A stretch of 7,390 nucleotides of DNA from CAMBDR01 sp046597185 (GTDB taxonomy: Bacteria; Pseudomonadota; Gammaproteobacteria; Burkholderiales; Burkholderiaceae_D). Below are positions 1 to 5,830 of the stretch, piece by piece (the stretch's first letter is position 1; each line of letters begins with the position of its first letter). A program made the position numbers and the translations under genes. Location of the stretch: positions 1-7,390 of the forward strand of contig JBKJLF010000787.1 of NCBI GenBank assembly GCA_046597185.1, written 5' to 3'. The notes below the pieces were generated by a model that searched no databases, was not told the DNA's origin, and worked only from the letters and a program-made list of their open reading frames with translations.

Positions 1-154
1 GATCCGGGTTGCTGCCATAGCCCACAAAGGCCAGGGTGTACTGGTATTCGGGATTATCGCTGGTGCGCAATAACTGCATGCCCAGCACCTGAGTGTAAAA
101 ATCAATCGAGCGCTGTAAATCGCCCACGCGCAACATGGTATGTAAGATTCGCAT
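1..154 (-). CDS. gloA: Lactoylglutathione lyase (glyoxalase I), N-terminal part, cut by window edge
   Basis: This is the first 51 codons of glyoxalase I, which isomerises the hemithioacetal of methylglyoxal and glutathione to S-lactoylglutathione in the cytoplasm, the first step of methylglyoxal detoxification. Reading the minus strand from the ATG at 154-152, the protein begins MRILHTMLRVGDLQRSIDFY and continues with VLGMQLLRT and a LAFVGYG strand. This matches the start of the E. coli type almost residue for residue. His5 is the expected first metal ligand of the Ni-dependent (short) class; the remaining ligands lie beyond the window. An AAGGA ribosome-binding site lies just upstream (complement of about 161-165), which fixes the start. 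The gene is divergent from the protease at 456. Known family, high certainty; only the C-terminal two thirds cannot be seen. Confidence 0.95.
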   Translation of the reverse strand, partial: MRILHTMLRVGDLQRSIDFYTQVLGMQLLRTSDNPEYQYTLAFVGYGSNPD

Positions 155-195
155 AATTTCCTTGATAAAGTAGGGATGAGTCGGTTTGCCTACAA

Positions 196-222
196 AGTAT
201 AAACGATCTGACGTTTTGTCGG
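196..222 (-). promoter_or_regulatory. gloA: Candidate sigma-70 promoter for gloA
   Basis: On the minus strand a TATACT -10 hexamer (complement of 196-201) follows a CCGACA -35-like hexamer (complement of 217-222) with a 15-bp gap, which is shorter than ideal. Initiation would fall near 188-190 and give a leader of about 35 nt before the gloA ATG. The -10 match is good (5/6) and the -35 is weak. Confidence 0.4.
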
Positions 223-236
223 ATTTCAGGATCAAT

Positions 237-250
237 GTTTAAATTTAAAC
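237..250. promoter_or_regulatory. 14-bp perfect palindrome, possible operator
   Basis: GTTTAAATTTAAAC is its own reverse complement. It lies between the two divergent promoters: about 36 bp upstream of the protease -35 hexamer and about 15 bp upstream of the gloA -35. That position would suit a dimeric regulator acting on either gene. The site is very AT-rich, so chance is possible and no regulator can be named. Confidence 0.3.
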
Positions 251-285
251 GTATTGTTGATGATGCGTTAAAAACACTATCACAT

Positions 286-314
286 TTGACAACTCATAGG
301 ACTTAATCCATAAT
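286..314 (+). promoter_or_regulatory. Sigma-70 promoter of the first M4 protease
   Basis: A perfect TTGACA -35 (286-291), a 17-bp spacer and a CATAAT -10 (309-314, 5/6 match) make this the best promoter in the window. Transcription should begin near 321, leaving a leader of about 135 nt before the ATG at 456. Confidence 0.7.
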
Positions 315-455
315 CCGGCTCACTCGCATACAAGAAAATGAATTTTTTGGTTATTAAGATTTTCAAAAAAATCACTTCATATCATTTGATGACATACCGA
401 GATATAAAACCAGGCTGGAATCCAAGCCACACAACTTCAAAAACTGGAGAGAGAC

Positions 456-2252
456 ATGTTCAAAAAATCACAATTTCGTTTGACCCACCTTGCCGCATCG
501 CTGGCCATTATGGCTGCCGGGTTCACTGGCCAGGTTTTTGCTGCCGATTCTTTGATGGCAGAATTTAAAGGCCCCGCTTTGGCACAGGAGCAAGCCAGTC
601 TGGTCAACCAATTGGCAGCCAAGCGTGATGCCCAGGGTCATGACAGTCGTCATGGCTTTACCTTCGCCAATCGCCACCCCGGTAGTGCAGGCACGCAAAT
701 CAACCGCATCCACCACACCTTTAAAGGCGTGCCGATTTTTGCTTCCGAATCGGTGGTGGTAACCGATGCCGCAGGCAAAATCGTCAGCGAAAGCGTGGCC
801 GACCAGCGCCAGGGTTTGGGCCAGGCGGTCGCCGGTTCCGAAGCCAGCCGCAGCGCCAAAGCGGGTGTTGACTTGAATGTTAGCCCAACCCTGAGCGCGC
901 GTAGCGCCATTGATATGACAGTAAAACGCCTGAACCCGAATGGCGCACACCATCATCAACCCGAAGCACAATTGATGATTTACCCCACCATCAAAAATGT
1001 GCGCATCGCTTCTGCCGTGAATAAAGCCGAAGCTGATTTGAATGCCATGGATATCGAACAAGTCGTCACCGGTCATGAGCTGGTGTATCTGGTCAAAACC
1101 CGCATGAAAGATGGCGGTAAATTGGCCTTCCATGATTCCATCATCAGCGCGCATGACGGTCGTGTGATCGAACAATGGAATGCCTTGCACACCGTGGCCG
1201 CCACTGGCAAGAGCTTGTACAACGGCACCGTGCAAGTAGAAAACAGCCTGAGCAATGGCGTGTATAAAATGCTCGATACCACGCGTGGCGTAGGTGGTAA
1301 GTTTGGCGGTTTTGCTGTCACCAACTTCAACCATGCTCAAAACGGCCCTGGCACACTCTATACCAATACCACCAGCACCTGGGGTGACGGTAAAAACTAC
1401 AATGGCGGCAGCACTACCAATGCCAACGGCCAAACCGGCGCGGTCGATGCCATGTTTGGCTACAAAAATACCTATGACATGTATAAAAACGTGTTCGGCT
1501 GGAAGAGTTTGGACGGCAAAAACACCGCGTCCTATATCGGCATACATTTAAGTACCAATCTGGACAATGCCTACTATGACGATGTCTGTGATTGCATGTC
1601 CATTGGCGATGGCGGTAGCACCTCGTTTCAATTATCCGGCATTGATGTGATTGGTCATGAAATGTCACACGGCGTGACCGCGCACACTTCCAATTTGAAC
1701 TATCGTGGTGAATCCGGCGGTTTGAACGAAGCCTCATCCGATATCGCCGGTGAAATGGTGGAAGCGTATAAAAAAGGCGGCGGGGCAGGCAGTGTGATTC
1801 CAGCCGTCAGCCCGGATTGGGTGTCGGGCAAGGAAGTGGCGCAAAACGGTGTGCCACTGCGTTGGTTCTACAAACCCAGCAAAGATGGCCGTAGTCGTGA
1901 CGCCTGGAGTAGCACGTTGGGCAGCATTGATGTCCACTTTTCCAGTGGCCCGGCCAATCGCATGTTTTACTTCCTTGCCAATGGCTCAAACGCTACCAGC
2001 ACCAGCGATTATTTCAGCAAATACCTGACCCAGGCACCCAAGGCCATGGTCGGAATCGGCAACGACAAAGCGTTCCGCATCTGGTTTAAAGCCTTGACCA
2101 CCAAGTTTGTATCCAGCACCAACTATGCCGACGCGCAAAAGAAATGCGTATTGGCTGCCACCGAGTTGTACGGTGCGGGTAGCCGTGAAGTGATTGCCGT
2201 TAAGCGCGCCTTTGCGGCGATTAATGTGGGAACGGATGTGGCTGGTCAGTAA
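456..2252 (+). CDS. Secreted zinc metalloprotease, peptidase family M4 (thermolysin/pseudolysin type), no C-terminal PPC domain
   Basis: A 598-residue preproenzyme predicted to be exported and to cleave proteins outside the cell. Residues 1-29/30 form a signal peptide (KK at the N-terminus, hydrophobic core, VFAA cleavage site). A propeptide follows with an FTP-like block (about 63-115, containing HHTFKGVPIFA) and a PepSY-like block (about 165-243). The mature enzyme probably starts near Ala248/249. Catalytic residues are all visible: HEMSH (His401, Glu402, His405), the GGLNEASSD motif (third zinc ligand Glu425, Asp429), Tyr416, the substrate-binding Asn371-Ala372, and the DVHFSSG motif with Asp492 and His494. 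The ligand spacing (His405 to Glu425, 20 residues) is that of thermolysin. Three cysteines lie in the mature part (378, 380, 564); the CDC cluster is just before the MSIGDGG segment. His405 to His494 is about 10 residues longer than in pseudolysin, and the tail after His494 about 25 longer. The start is supported by GGAGAG at 446-451. The gene has its own promoter and terminator, so it is monocistronic. Family certain; substrate unknown. Confidence 0.95.
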   Translation: MFKKSQFRLTHLAASLAIMAAGFTGQVFAADSLMAEFKGPALAQEQASLVNQLAAKRDAQGHDSRHGFTFANRHPGSAGTQINRIHHTFKGVPIFASESVVVTDAAGKIVSESVADQRQGLGQAVAGSEASRSAKAGVDLNVSPTLSARSAIDMTVKRLNPNGAHHHQPEAQLMIYPTIKNVRIASAVNKAEADLNAMDIEQVVTGHELVYLVKTRMKDGGKLAFHDSIISAHDGRVIEQWNALHTVAATGKSLYNGTVQVENSLSNGVYKMLDTTRGVGGKFGGFAVTNFNHAQNGPGTLYTNTTSTWGDGKNYNGGSTTNANGQTGAVDAMFGYKNTYDMYKNVFGWKSLDGKNTASYIGIHLSTNLDNAYYDDVCDCMSIGDGGSTSFQLSGIDVIGHEMSHGVTAHTSNLNYRGESGGLNEASSDIAGEMVEAYKKGGGAGSVIPAVSPDWVSGKEVAQNGVPLRWFYKPSKDGRSRDAWSSTLGSIDVHFSSGPANRMFYFLANGSNATSTSDYFSKYLTQAPKAMVGIGNDKAFRIWFKALTTKFVSSTNYADAQKKCVLAATELYGAGSREVIAVKRAFAAINVGTDVAGQ

Positions 2253-2277
2253 AAATCAGGTAATAAGTAAGATTTAA

Positions 2278-2310
2278 CCCACCCCGTCAATTTGGCGCGG
2301 TGGGCTTTTT
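2278..2310 (+). terminator. Rho-independent terminator of the first M4 protease
   Basis: Arms CCCACCCCGTC (2278-2288) and GGCGCGGTGGG (2294-2304) pair over 11 positions with one C-C mismatch and one G-T pair. They enclose the loop AATTT and are followed by C and TTTTT (2306-2310). It starts 25 nt after the stop codon and separates the protease from the GTPase downstream. Confidence 0.85.
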
Positions 2311-2331
2311 GCTTGTGCACCGCAATAAAGT

Positions 2332-2360
2332 GTGACAATCCCCGGGCAACCCGCTACAAT
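2332..2360 (+). promoter_or_regulatory. rbgA: Sigma-70 promoter of the RbgA-like GTPase
   Basis: GTGACA (2332-2337, 5/6) and TACAAT (2355-2360, 5/6) are separated by exactly 17 bp. Initiation near 2367 would give a leader of about 20 nt before the ATG at 2386. Its presence argues against starting the protein at 2332, which would put the promoter inside the coding region. Confidence 0.65.
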
Positions 2361-2385
2361 GCAAGCTTTTTGCAAAAGAGAACAC

Positions 2386-3342
2386 ATGTCGATTCAATGG
2401 TATCCCGGCCACATGAATGCTGCTCGCCGTGAGGCGGCGGAAACAATGGAAAATACCGATCTGGTGATTGAGGTATTGGATGCGCGCTTGCCGCAAGCCA
2501 GTTGTAACCCCATGGTGGATCAATTACGCCATCAGCGCCAGCGCCCCTGTTTAAAAATCCTGAATAAAAGTGATTTGGCCGATCCCCAGGCCACCGCGCT
2601 GTGGATGGCGTATTACGCCGCGCAAAAGAATGTGCATGTGCTGCCATTGAGTTGTAAAAACCCAAAAGAAGTCGCGAAAATCCCCGACCTGTGTTTAAAA
2701 ATCGCGCCGCATCGGGGTGTGCCAACCAAACCCCTGCGCATGATGATTATGGGTATTCCCAATGTCGGCAAATCGACCTTGATGAATGCCTTGCTTAAAA
2801 AGCGCGTTGCCAAAGTGGGTGACGAACCGGCCGTCACCAAAACACAGCAGCGTTTATATTTGGGGCAGCACATGGTGTTAGTGGATACGCCCGGCATGTT
2901 ATGGCCCAAAATTGCCCACCCGAGCGACGGTTTAATGCTGGCCGCCTCGCATGCGGTGGGCACCAATGCGGTGGTGGAAGAGGAAGTGGCCTTCTTTCTG
3001 GCTGAACTGTTATTGCAGCGCTACCCAGGGCTGTTGCAAGCGCGTTATGGCGTCAGCCCAGAGCGGCTGCTGCAACTTGATGGCGTGGGCCTGGTAGAAG
3101 CGGTGGCGGAACGGCGCGCCTATCGGCTCAAAGGCGGCATTTTGGATTTGGAAAAGGCAGCCAGCACCTTATTGCTCGATTACCGCAGTGGCAGCTTGGG
3201 CCGAATCAGCCTGGAAACCCCGCAAACCCGGGAGTTAATGTTAATCGCCGATGCTGAAAAAGAGGTCAAGCGCGAAGCCCAGCGCGCTGCGGCTGAAAAG
3301 GCCAAGGCTGAAGCGGCCGCCAGCGGCAAACGTGGTAATTGA
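2386..3342 (+). CDS. rbgA: Ribosome biogenesis GTPase, RbgA/YlqF family (circularly permuted)
   Basis: A 318-residue cytoplasmic GTPase. In Bacillus subtilis RbgA (YlqF) acts late in 50S subunit assembly; the same role here is inferred from family membership. The motifs occur in the permuted order typical of the family: G4 NKSD (60-63), G5 SCK (89-91), G1/P-loop GIPNVGKST (123-131), a G2 threonine around 151-153 (AVTKTQ), and G3 DTPGM (167-171). The N-terminus MSIQWYPGHM carries His9, the position of the catalytic histidine in B. subtilis RbgA, which supports the start at 2386 over an in-frame ATG at 2332; AAGAG at 2376-2380 is the likely ribosome-binding site. After the GTPase core comes a helical C-terminal domain, ending in a Lys/Ala/Glu-rich tail (about 290-318) that may contact rRNA. 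At 318 residues it is longer than the 282-residue B. subtilis protein, mostly because of this tail. It has its own promoter, and its position between two proteases looks incidental. Confidence 0.93.
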   Translation: MSIQWYPGHMNAARREAAETMENTDLVIEVLDARLPQASCNPMVDQLRHQRQRPCLKILNKSDLADPQATALWMAYYAAQKNVHVLPLSCKNPKEVAKIPDLCLKIAPHRGVPTKPLRMMIMGIPNVGKSTLMNALLKKRVAKVGDEPAVTKTQQRLYLGQHMVLVDTPGMLWPKIAHPSDGLMLAASHAVGTNAVVEEEVAFFLAELLLQRYPGLLQARYGVSPERLLQLDGVGLVEAVAERRAYRLKGGILDLEKAASTLLLDYRSGSLGRISLETPQTRELMLIADAEKEVKREAQRAAAEKAKAEAAASGKRGN

Positions 3343-3470
3343 TCTGGGCCGCATTTCACCAGCGCAAGCGGGATAAAAAATCATCTCTCATACTTTTGGA
3401 CGATTGCAGTAAATAATCGCTTGCTGTATCTTTCTGTTTCACCAACAACAGCCGTGCAAAGTGACGTAAT

Positions 3471-3488
3471 CAACGTGCCCAACGTGCG
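3471..3488. repeat. Tandem 9-bp repeat, possible activator site
   Basis: CAACGTGCC is followed directly by CAACGTGCG, 8 of 9 positions identical. The pair sits about 55-70 bp upstream of the TATAAA-like element at 3541, where an activator could bind two neighbouring half-sites. Function is inference only. Confidence 0.35.
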
Positions 3489-3520
3489 CTGAATCACGGG
3501 AAGGTCGCTTGCCCATCGGT

Positions 3521-3548
3521 TTGTACGCCTGGCGTTGGGATATAAATT
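3521..3548 (+). promoter_or_regulatory. Weak candidate promoter of the second M4 protease
   Basis: The AT-rich stretch TATAAATTT (3541-3549) is the only -10-like element near the gene. With TTGTAC at 3521-3526 as -35, TAAATT (3543-3548) stands at 16 bp. Both hexamers are poor matches (3/6 and 4/6), which would fit a promoter that needs an activator or another sigma factor. Confidence 0.25.
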
Positions 3549-3551
3549 TGC

Positions 3552-3565
3552 GGGGATTGATCCCC
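3552..3565. promoter_or_regulatory. Small inverted repeat in the protease leader, possible operator
   Basis: GGGGAT and ATCCCC are perfect inverted 6-bp arms around TG. The site lies just after the candidate -10 and 30 bp before the ATG at 3595. It could be a repressor site; as RNA the 2-nt loop is too tight for the full stem. Confidence 0.3.
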
Positions 3566-3580
3566 TATCCTACACTTATC

Positions 3581-3587
3581 GAAGAGA
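3581..3587 (+). promoter_or_regulatory. Ribosome-binding site that sets the second protease start
   Basis: GAAGAGA is placed 7 nt before the ATG at 3595. It favours this start over an in-frame upstream codon at 3535, which would add 20 polar residues in front of the signal peptide. Confidence 0.6.
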
Positions 3588-3594
3588 CAGAAAC

Positions 3595-5424
3595 ATGACT
3601 AAAGCATTTCATTTCGTAGCACGCCCAATATTTTTATCCGTTCTGGTTGCCAGCGCATGCAGTGCCATGGCGGCTGAGCGGATTGAGCTGGAAACTGCGC
3701 TGGCAGCCAATCCTGCCATCAGCAACACCCTGGATGCCGCAACGGCACACAGCCTCACCGGCTTGAGCGTCAACGAATTGAAAGTGGTGAAAACCCGCAC
3801 TTTGCCCAATGGCAAAATCGTCACCCGTTATCAGCAATTCCACGGTAATGTACCAGTCTGGGGCGAAAACATCGTCGAGCGTCGTGACAATGCCGTTGCA
3901 CAACCGAGCTTGGTGGGTGGCATGTTGAAAAATCTGAGCCAGGATTTGCCTATCGTCAAGCCAACGCTGGATGAAAAAGCGGCGCTGCAAAAGGCAAAAA
4001 ACCAGGCTGGCGCGCAAGTGAGCCGCAACGAACAAGTCAAGCTGTACCTGAAACAAGATGCAAATGGCGTGGCCTTTCCTTTCTATCTGGTGTCGTTTGT
4101 CAATGAAAGCGCCAACACTCCGAGCCGTCCGTTTTACATGATTCATGCCAACACCGGTGTGGTGCTGGAACACTGGGATGGTATTGCCCACGTTGATGGC
4201 ACTGGCCCTGGCGGCAATACCAAAACCGGGCAATATGAATTTCAGGTGGGTGGCAAATATGGCCCCTTGAGCGTGACCCAATCGGGTAGCACTTGCGCGC
4301 TGGATAGCCCGAATGTCTACACCGTCAACATGAATAGCGGCACCACGGCCACTGCAACCCACACCTTCACCTGCCCACGCAACACCGTGAAAGCCATCAA
4401 TGGTGCTTTTGCACCGATGAATGATGCGCACTTTTTTGGTAACGTCGTGTTCAATATGTATCAAAGCTATTTGGGTATTCGCCCGATCAGCCAAAAATTA
4501 AAAATGCGCGTGCATTACGGTAGTAGCTATCAAAACGCCTTCTGGGATGGTTCACAAATGACTTTTGGCGATGGTGGCACCACCTTCTATCCATTGGTTT
4601 CGCTGGACGTGGCGGCGCATGAAGTGAGCCATGGCTTTACCGAGCAAAATTCTGGCCTGGTGTATAAGGATATGTCCGGCGGTATGAATGAAGCGTTTTC
4701 CGATATGTCCGGTGAAGCGGCAGAATACTTTGCCCGTGGCACCAACGACTTCCTGGTAGGCGCTGAAATTTTCAAGGCCAGTGGCGCATTGCGTTACATG
4801 GGTAACCCGACGCAAGACGGTCGCTCGATTGACAATGCATCCAAGTTCGTCAGCACCATGGACCCGCATTACAGCAGCGGCGTGTATAACAAAGCCTTTT
4901 ACAATCTGGCCAGAACGATCGGCTGGAACACCAAAAAAGCGTTCCAAGTCATGGCCCATGCCAATGATGTGTACTGGACAGCCACCAGTACCTTTGACGC
5001 TGGTGCCTGCGGTGTGGAAAAAGCTGCGACCGATTTAGGTTATGGTGCGGCAGCGGTGACGGCGGCCTTTAGTGCCGTGGGCGTGAGTTGCCTGGGTATT
5101 CCCGCCAATTCCACCACCGTGTTGACCAATGGCAGTGCAGTGGGCAGCATTGCAGTTGCTACTGCGTCATCGCGCATGTTTTCGCTGGCTGTGCCTTTCG
5201 GCAAAACCAGCTTGACCATCAAGCTCTCCGGTGGCACAGGCAATGGTGATTTGTATGTGCGCTCCGGCACCAAGCCAACCACCACTTCGTATGGTTATCG
5301 TTCGATTGGCACGACCAATGCCGAAACCATTACCATCTCCGCGCCAACTGGTGCTACCTGGTACATCATGGTTAATGGCACGGCCGCAGTGAGTGGTGCT
5401 TCATTGATGGCAACCTACCAATAA
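3595..5424 (+). CDS. Secreted zinc metalloprotease, peptidase family M4 (pseudolysin/vibriolysin type) with C-terminal PPC domain
   Basis: A 609-residue preproenzyme predicted to be exported and to digest external protein. Signal peptide residues 1-26/27 end in AMAA. The propeptide has an FTP-like block (about 60-105, QFHGNVPVWGENIV) and a PepSY-like block (about 125-195), acting as chaperone and inhibitor in this family. The mature enzyme likely begins around 199-203, before GTGPGGNTKTG, as in vibriolysins. Catalytic residues: HEVSH (His342, Glu343, His346), Glu366 in GGMNEAFSD, Tyr357, and DPHYSSG with Asp423 and His425. His346 to His425 is 79 residues, as in pseudolysin. Cysteine pairs 234/260 and 472/499 match the two disulfides of pseudolysin; the second pair has identical 27-residue spacing. 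Residues about 506-609 form a beta-rich PPC domain (FSLAVPFGKTSLTIKLSGG, GDLYVRSG, YIMVNGT), which is often removed on maturation or helps bind insoluble substrate. Two hairpins follow the stop. Family and architecture certain; exact substrate unknown. Confidence 0.95.
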   Translation: MTKAFHFVARPIFLSVLVASACSAMAAERIELETALAANPAISNTLDAATAHSLTGLSVNELKVVKTRTLPNGKIVTRYQQFHGNVPVWGENIVERRDNAVAQPSLVGGMLKNLSQDLPIVKPTLDEKAALQKAKNQAGAQVSRNEQVKLYLKQDANGVAFPFYLVSFVNESANTPSRPFYMIHANTGVVLEHWDGIAHVDGTGPGGNTKTGQYEFQVGGKYGPLSVTQSGSTCALDSPNVYTVNMNSGTTATATHTFTCPRNTVKAINGAFAPMNDAHFFGNVVFNMYQSYLGIRPISQKLKMRVHYGSSYQNAFWDGSQMTFGDGGTTFYPLVSLDVAAHEVSHGFTEQNSGLVYKDMSGGMNEAFSDMSGEAAEYFARGTNDFLVGAEIFKASGALRYMGNPTQDGRSIDNASKFVSTMDPHYSSGVYNKAFYNLARTIGWNTKKAFQVMAHANDVYWTATSTFDAGACGVEKAATDLGYGAAAVTAAFSAVGVSCLGIPANSTTVLTNGSAVGSIAVATASSRMFSLAVPFGKTSLTIKLSGGTGNGDLYVRSGTKPTTTSYGYRSIGTTNAETITISAPTGATWYIMVNGTAAVSGASLMATYQ

Positions 5425-5436
5425 GCTGATGAGTCC

Positions 5437-5458
5437 CCCCGCATTGCTTGTGGGGTTT
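5437..5458 (+). terminator. Probable terminator hairpin after the second M4 protease
   Basis: CCCCGCA (5437-5443) pairs with TGTGGGG (5449-5455) around TTGCT and is followed by TTT. The U-tract is short, so termination may be partial or helped by the second hairpin just downstream. It begins 12 nt after the stop codon. Confidence 0.55.
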
Positions 5459-5466
5459 GCTGCAAA

Positions 5467-5491
5467 GTGTCGGCCTGATATGGGCCGACAC
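5467..5491. terminator. Perfect 9-bp hairpin between convergent genes
   Basis: GTGTCGGCC (5467-5475) and GGCCGACAC (5483-5491) are perfect inverted arms around TGATATG. It sits between the second protease and the convergent small gene. It lacks a U-tract on the plus strand; on the minus strand it is followed by TTTGCAG. It may act as a bidirectional terminator or mRNA 3'-end stabiliser. Confidence 0.5.
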
Positions 5492-5530
5492 GTTCAAGCA
5501 AGCCGGGTGTTTTGATGGACGTTCAGCGGT

Positions 5531-5734
5531 TTAGTCATCCAGGGCTTTTCTGGCGGCTTGTTCCGGGGTCAGACCATCGTAAAAATAATCGGTGAGTAAT
5601 TCAATTTCGGCCTCGATATACTCTTGCGCCTGGTCCACCGTGGCACCGCCATTGACCAAATGGCCTTCAACTTCGATGCACCAATGAATCACGGCGAGGG
5701 TTTCTTCGTCGGGTTGGTCTTTTTTCTTGGCCAT
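5531..5734 (-). CDS. Small acidic protein of unknown function (67 residues)
   Basis: I do not recognise this protein. It begins MAKKKDQPDEETLAVIHWCI and is rich in Asp and Glu after a short Lys patch, so it should be strongly acidic. No signal peptide or membrane segment is visible, so it is probably cytoplasmic. The sequence suggests mostly helix: roughly residues 10-24, a helix after VNGGAT (about 30-50, EYIEAEIELLTDYFYD), and a C-terminal TPEQAARKAL helix. It has one cysteine (19). The gene has a good ribosome-binding site, AAGGA (complement of 5743-5747), 8 nt before the ATG at 5734-5732. It converges on the second protease with two hairpins between, so it is independent of it. The reading on the plus strand over the same bases is a shadow. 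The good start signal and compact, balanced composition make it likely real. Confidence 0.75.
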   Translation of the reverse strand: MAKKKDQPDEETLAVIHWCIEVEGHLVNGGATVDQAQEYIEAEIELLTDYFYDGLTPEQAARKALDD

Positions 5735-5760
5735 GCTGCTTATCCTTCAGGTTTTCGGGG

Positions 5761-5782
5761 TGACTGGCTAGTTGACTGGCTA
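5761..5782. repeat. Tandem direct repeat upstream of the small acidic gene
   Basis: TGACTGGCTA occurs at 5761-5770 and again at 5773-5782, a 12-bp period close to one helical turn. It lies 27 bp upstream of the small gene's start codon. It could be a two-site operator or a slippage duplication at the edge of the decayed sulfatase region. Confidence 0.4.
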
Positions 5783-5830
5783 TTATCCTATGAAAATGAG
5801 ATGGTTCCGGCGCTACGGCGATAAATATCC

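Larger units (their letters stand above)
155..455. other. Divergent intergenic region between gloA and the first M4 protease
   Basis: This 301-bp AT-rich spacer contains no convincing gene. It holds the gloA promoter on the minus strand, a 14-bp perfect palindrome at 237-250, the protease promoter at 286-314 and a leader of about 135 nt. In the leader, ATTTTTTG (342-349) can pair with CAAAAAAT (from 364), a weak AT-only hairpin. A plus-strand open frame from 338 lies inside this leader and overlaps the protease start; it looks non-coding. Confidence 0.6.
3343..3594. other. Spacer upstream of the second M4 protease
   Basis: This 252-bp spacer has no convincing gene and no clear terminator for the GTPase gene. 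It holds a near-perfect tandem repeat at 3471-3488, the octamer TCGCTTGC at 3417-3424 and again at 3505-3512 (an inverted partial copy, GCAAGCG, lies at 3364-3370), a possible -10 at about 3541-3548 and a small inverted repeat at 3552-3565. Confidence 0.5.

Noticed and set aside
338..568. Plus-strand open frame of 76 codons over the protease leader and start
   Set aside because: It overlaps the protease signal-peptide region in another frame, has no good ribosome-binding site, and its sequence shows no family features.
468..1547. Long minus-strand open frame (359 codons) opposite the first protease
   Set aside because: It lies wholly antisense to a certain gene, is rich in His/Gly/Ala as expected of a mirror frame, and has no recognisable domain.
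2332..2385. Upstream start for the RbgA-like GTPase
   Set aside because: It would place the promoter within the coding region; the conserved N-terminus with His9 begins at the ATG at 2386.
3364..3512. GCAAGCG / TCGCTTGC word pairs as a regulatory array
   Set aside because: Three short copies with irregular spacing and mixed orientation are within what chance allows; noted only in the spacer description.
3658..3660. Cys22 of the second protease as a lipoprotein anchor
   Set aside because: The preceding residues (ASA) are a poor lipobox with Ala at -3, and a normal AMAA signal-peptidase I site follows directly.
3634..4494. Long minus-strand open frame (286 codons) opposite the second protease
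   Set aside because: Antisense shadow of a certain gene without its own start signals or domain.
5624..5824. Plus-strand open frame opposite the small acidic gene
   Set aside because: The minus-strand frame has a proper ribosome-binding site and balanced composition; the plus frame is its mirror.
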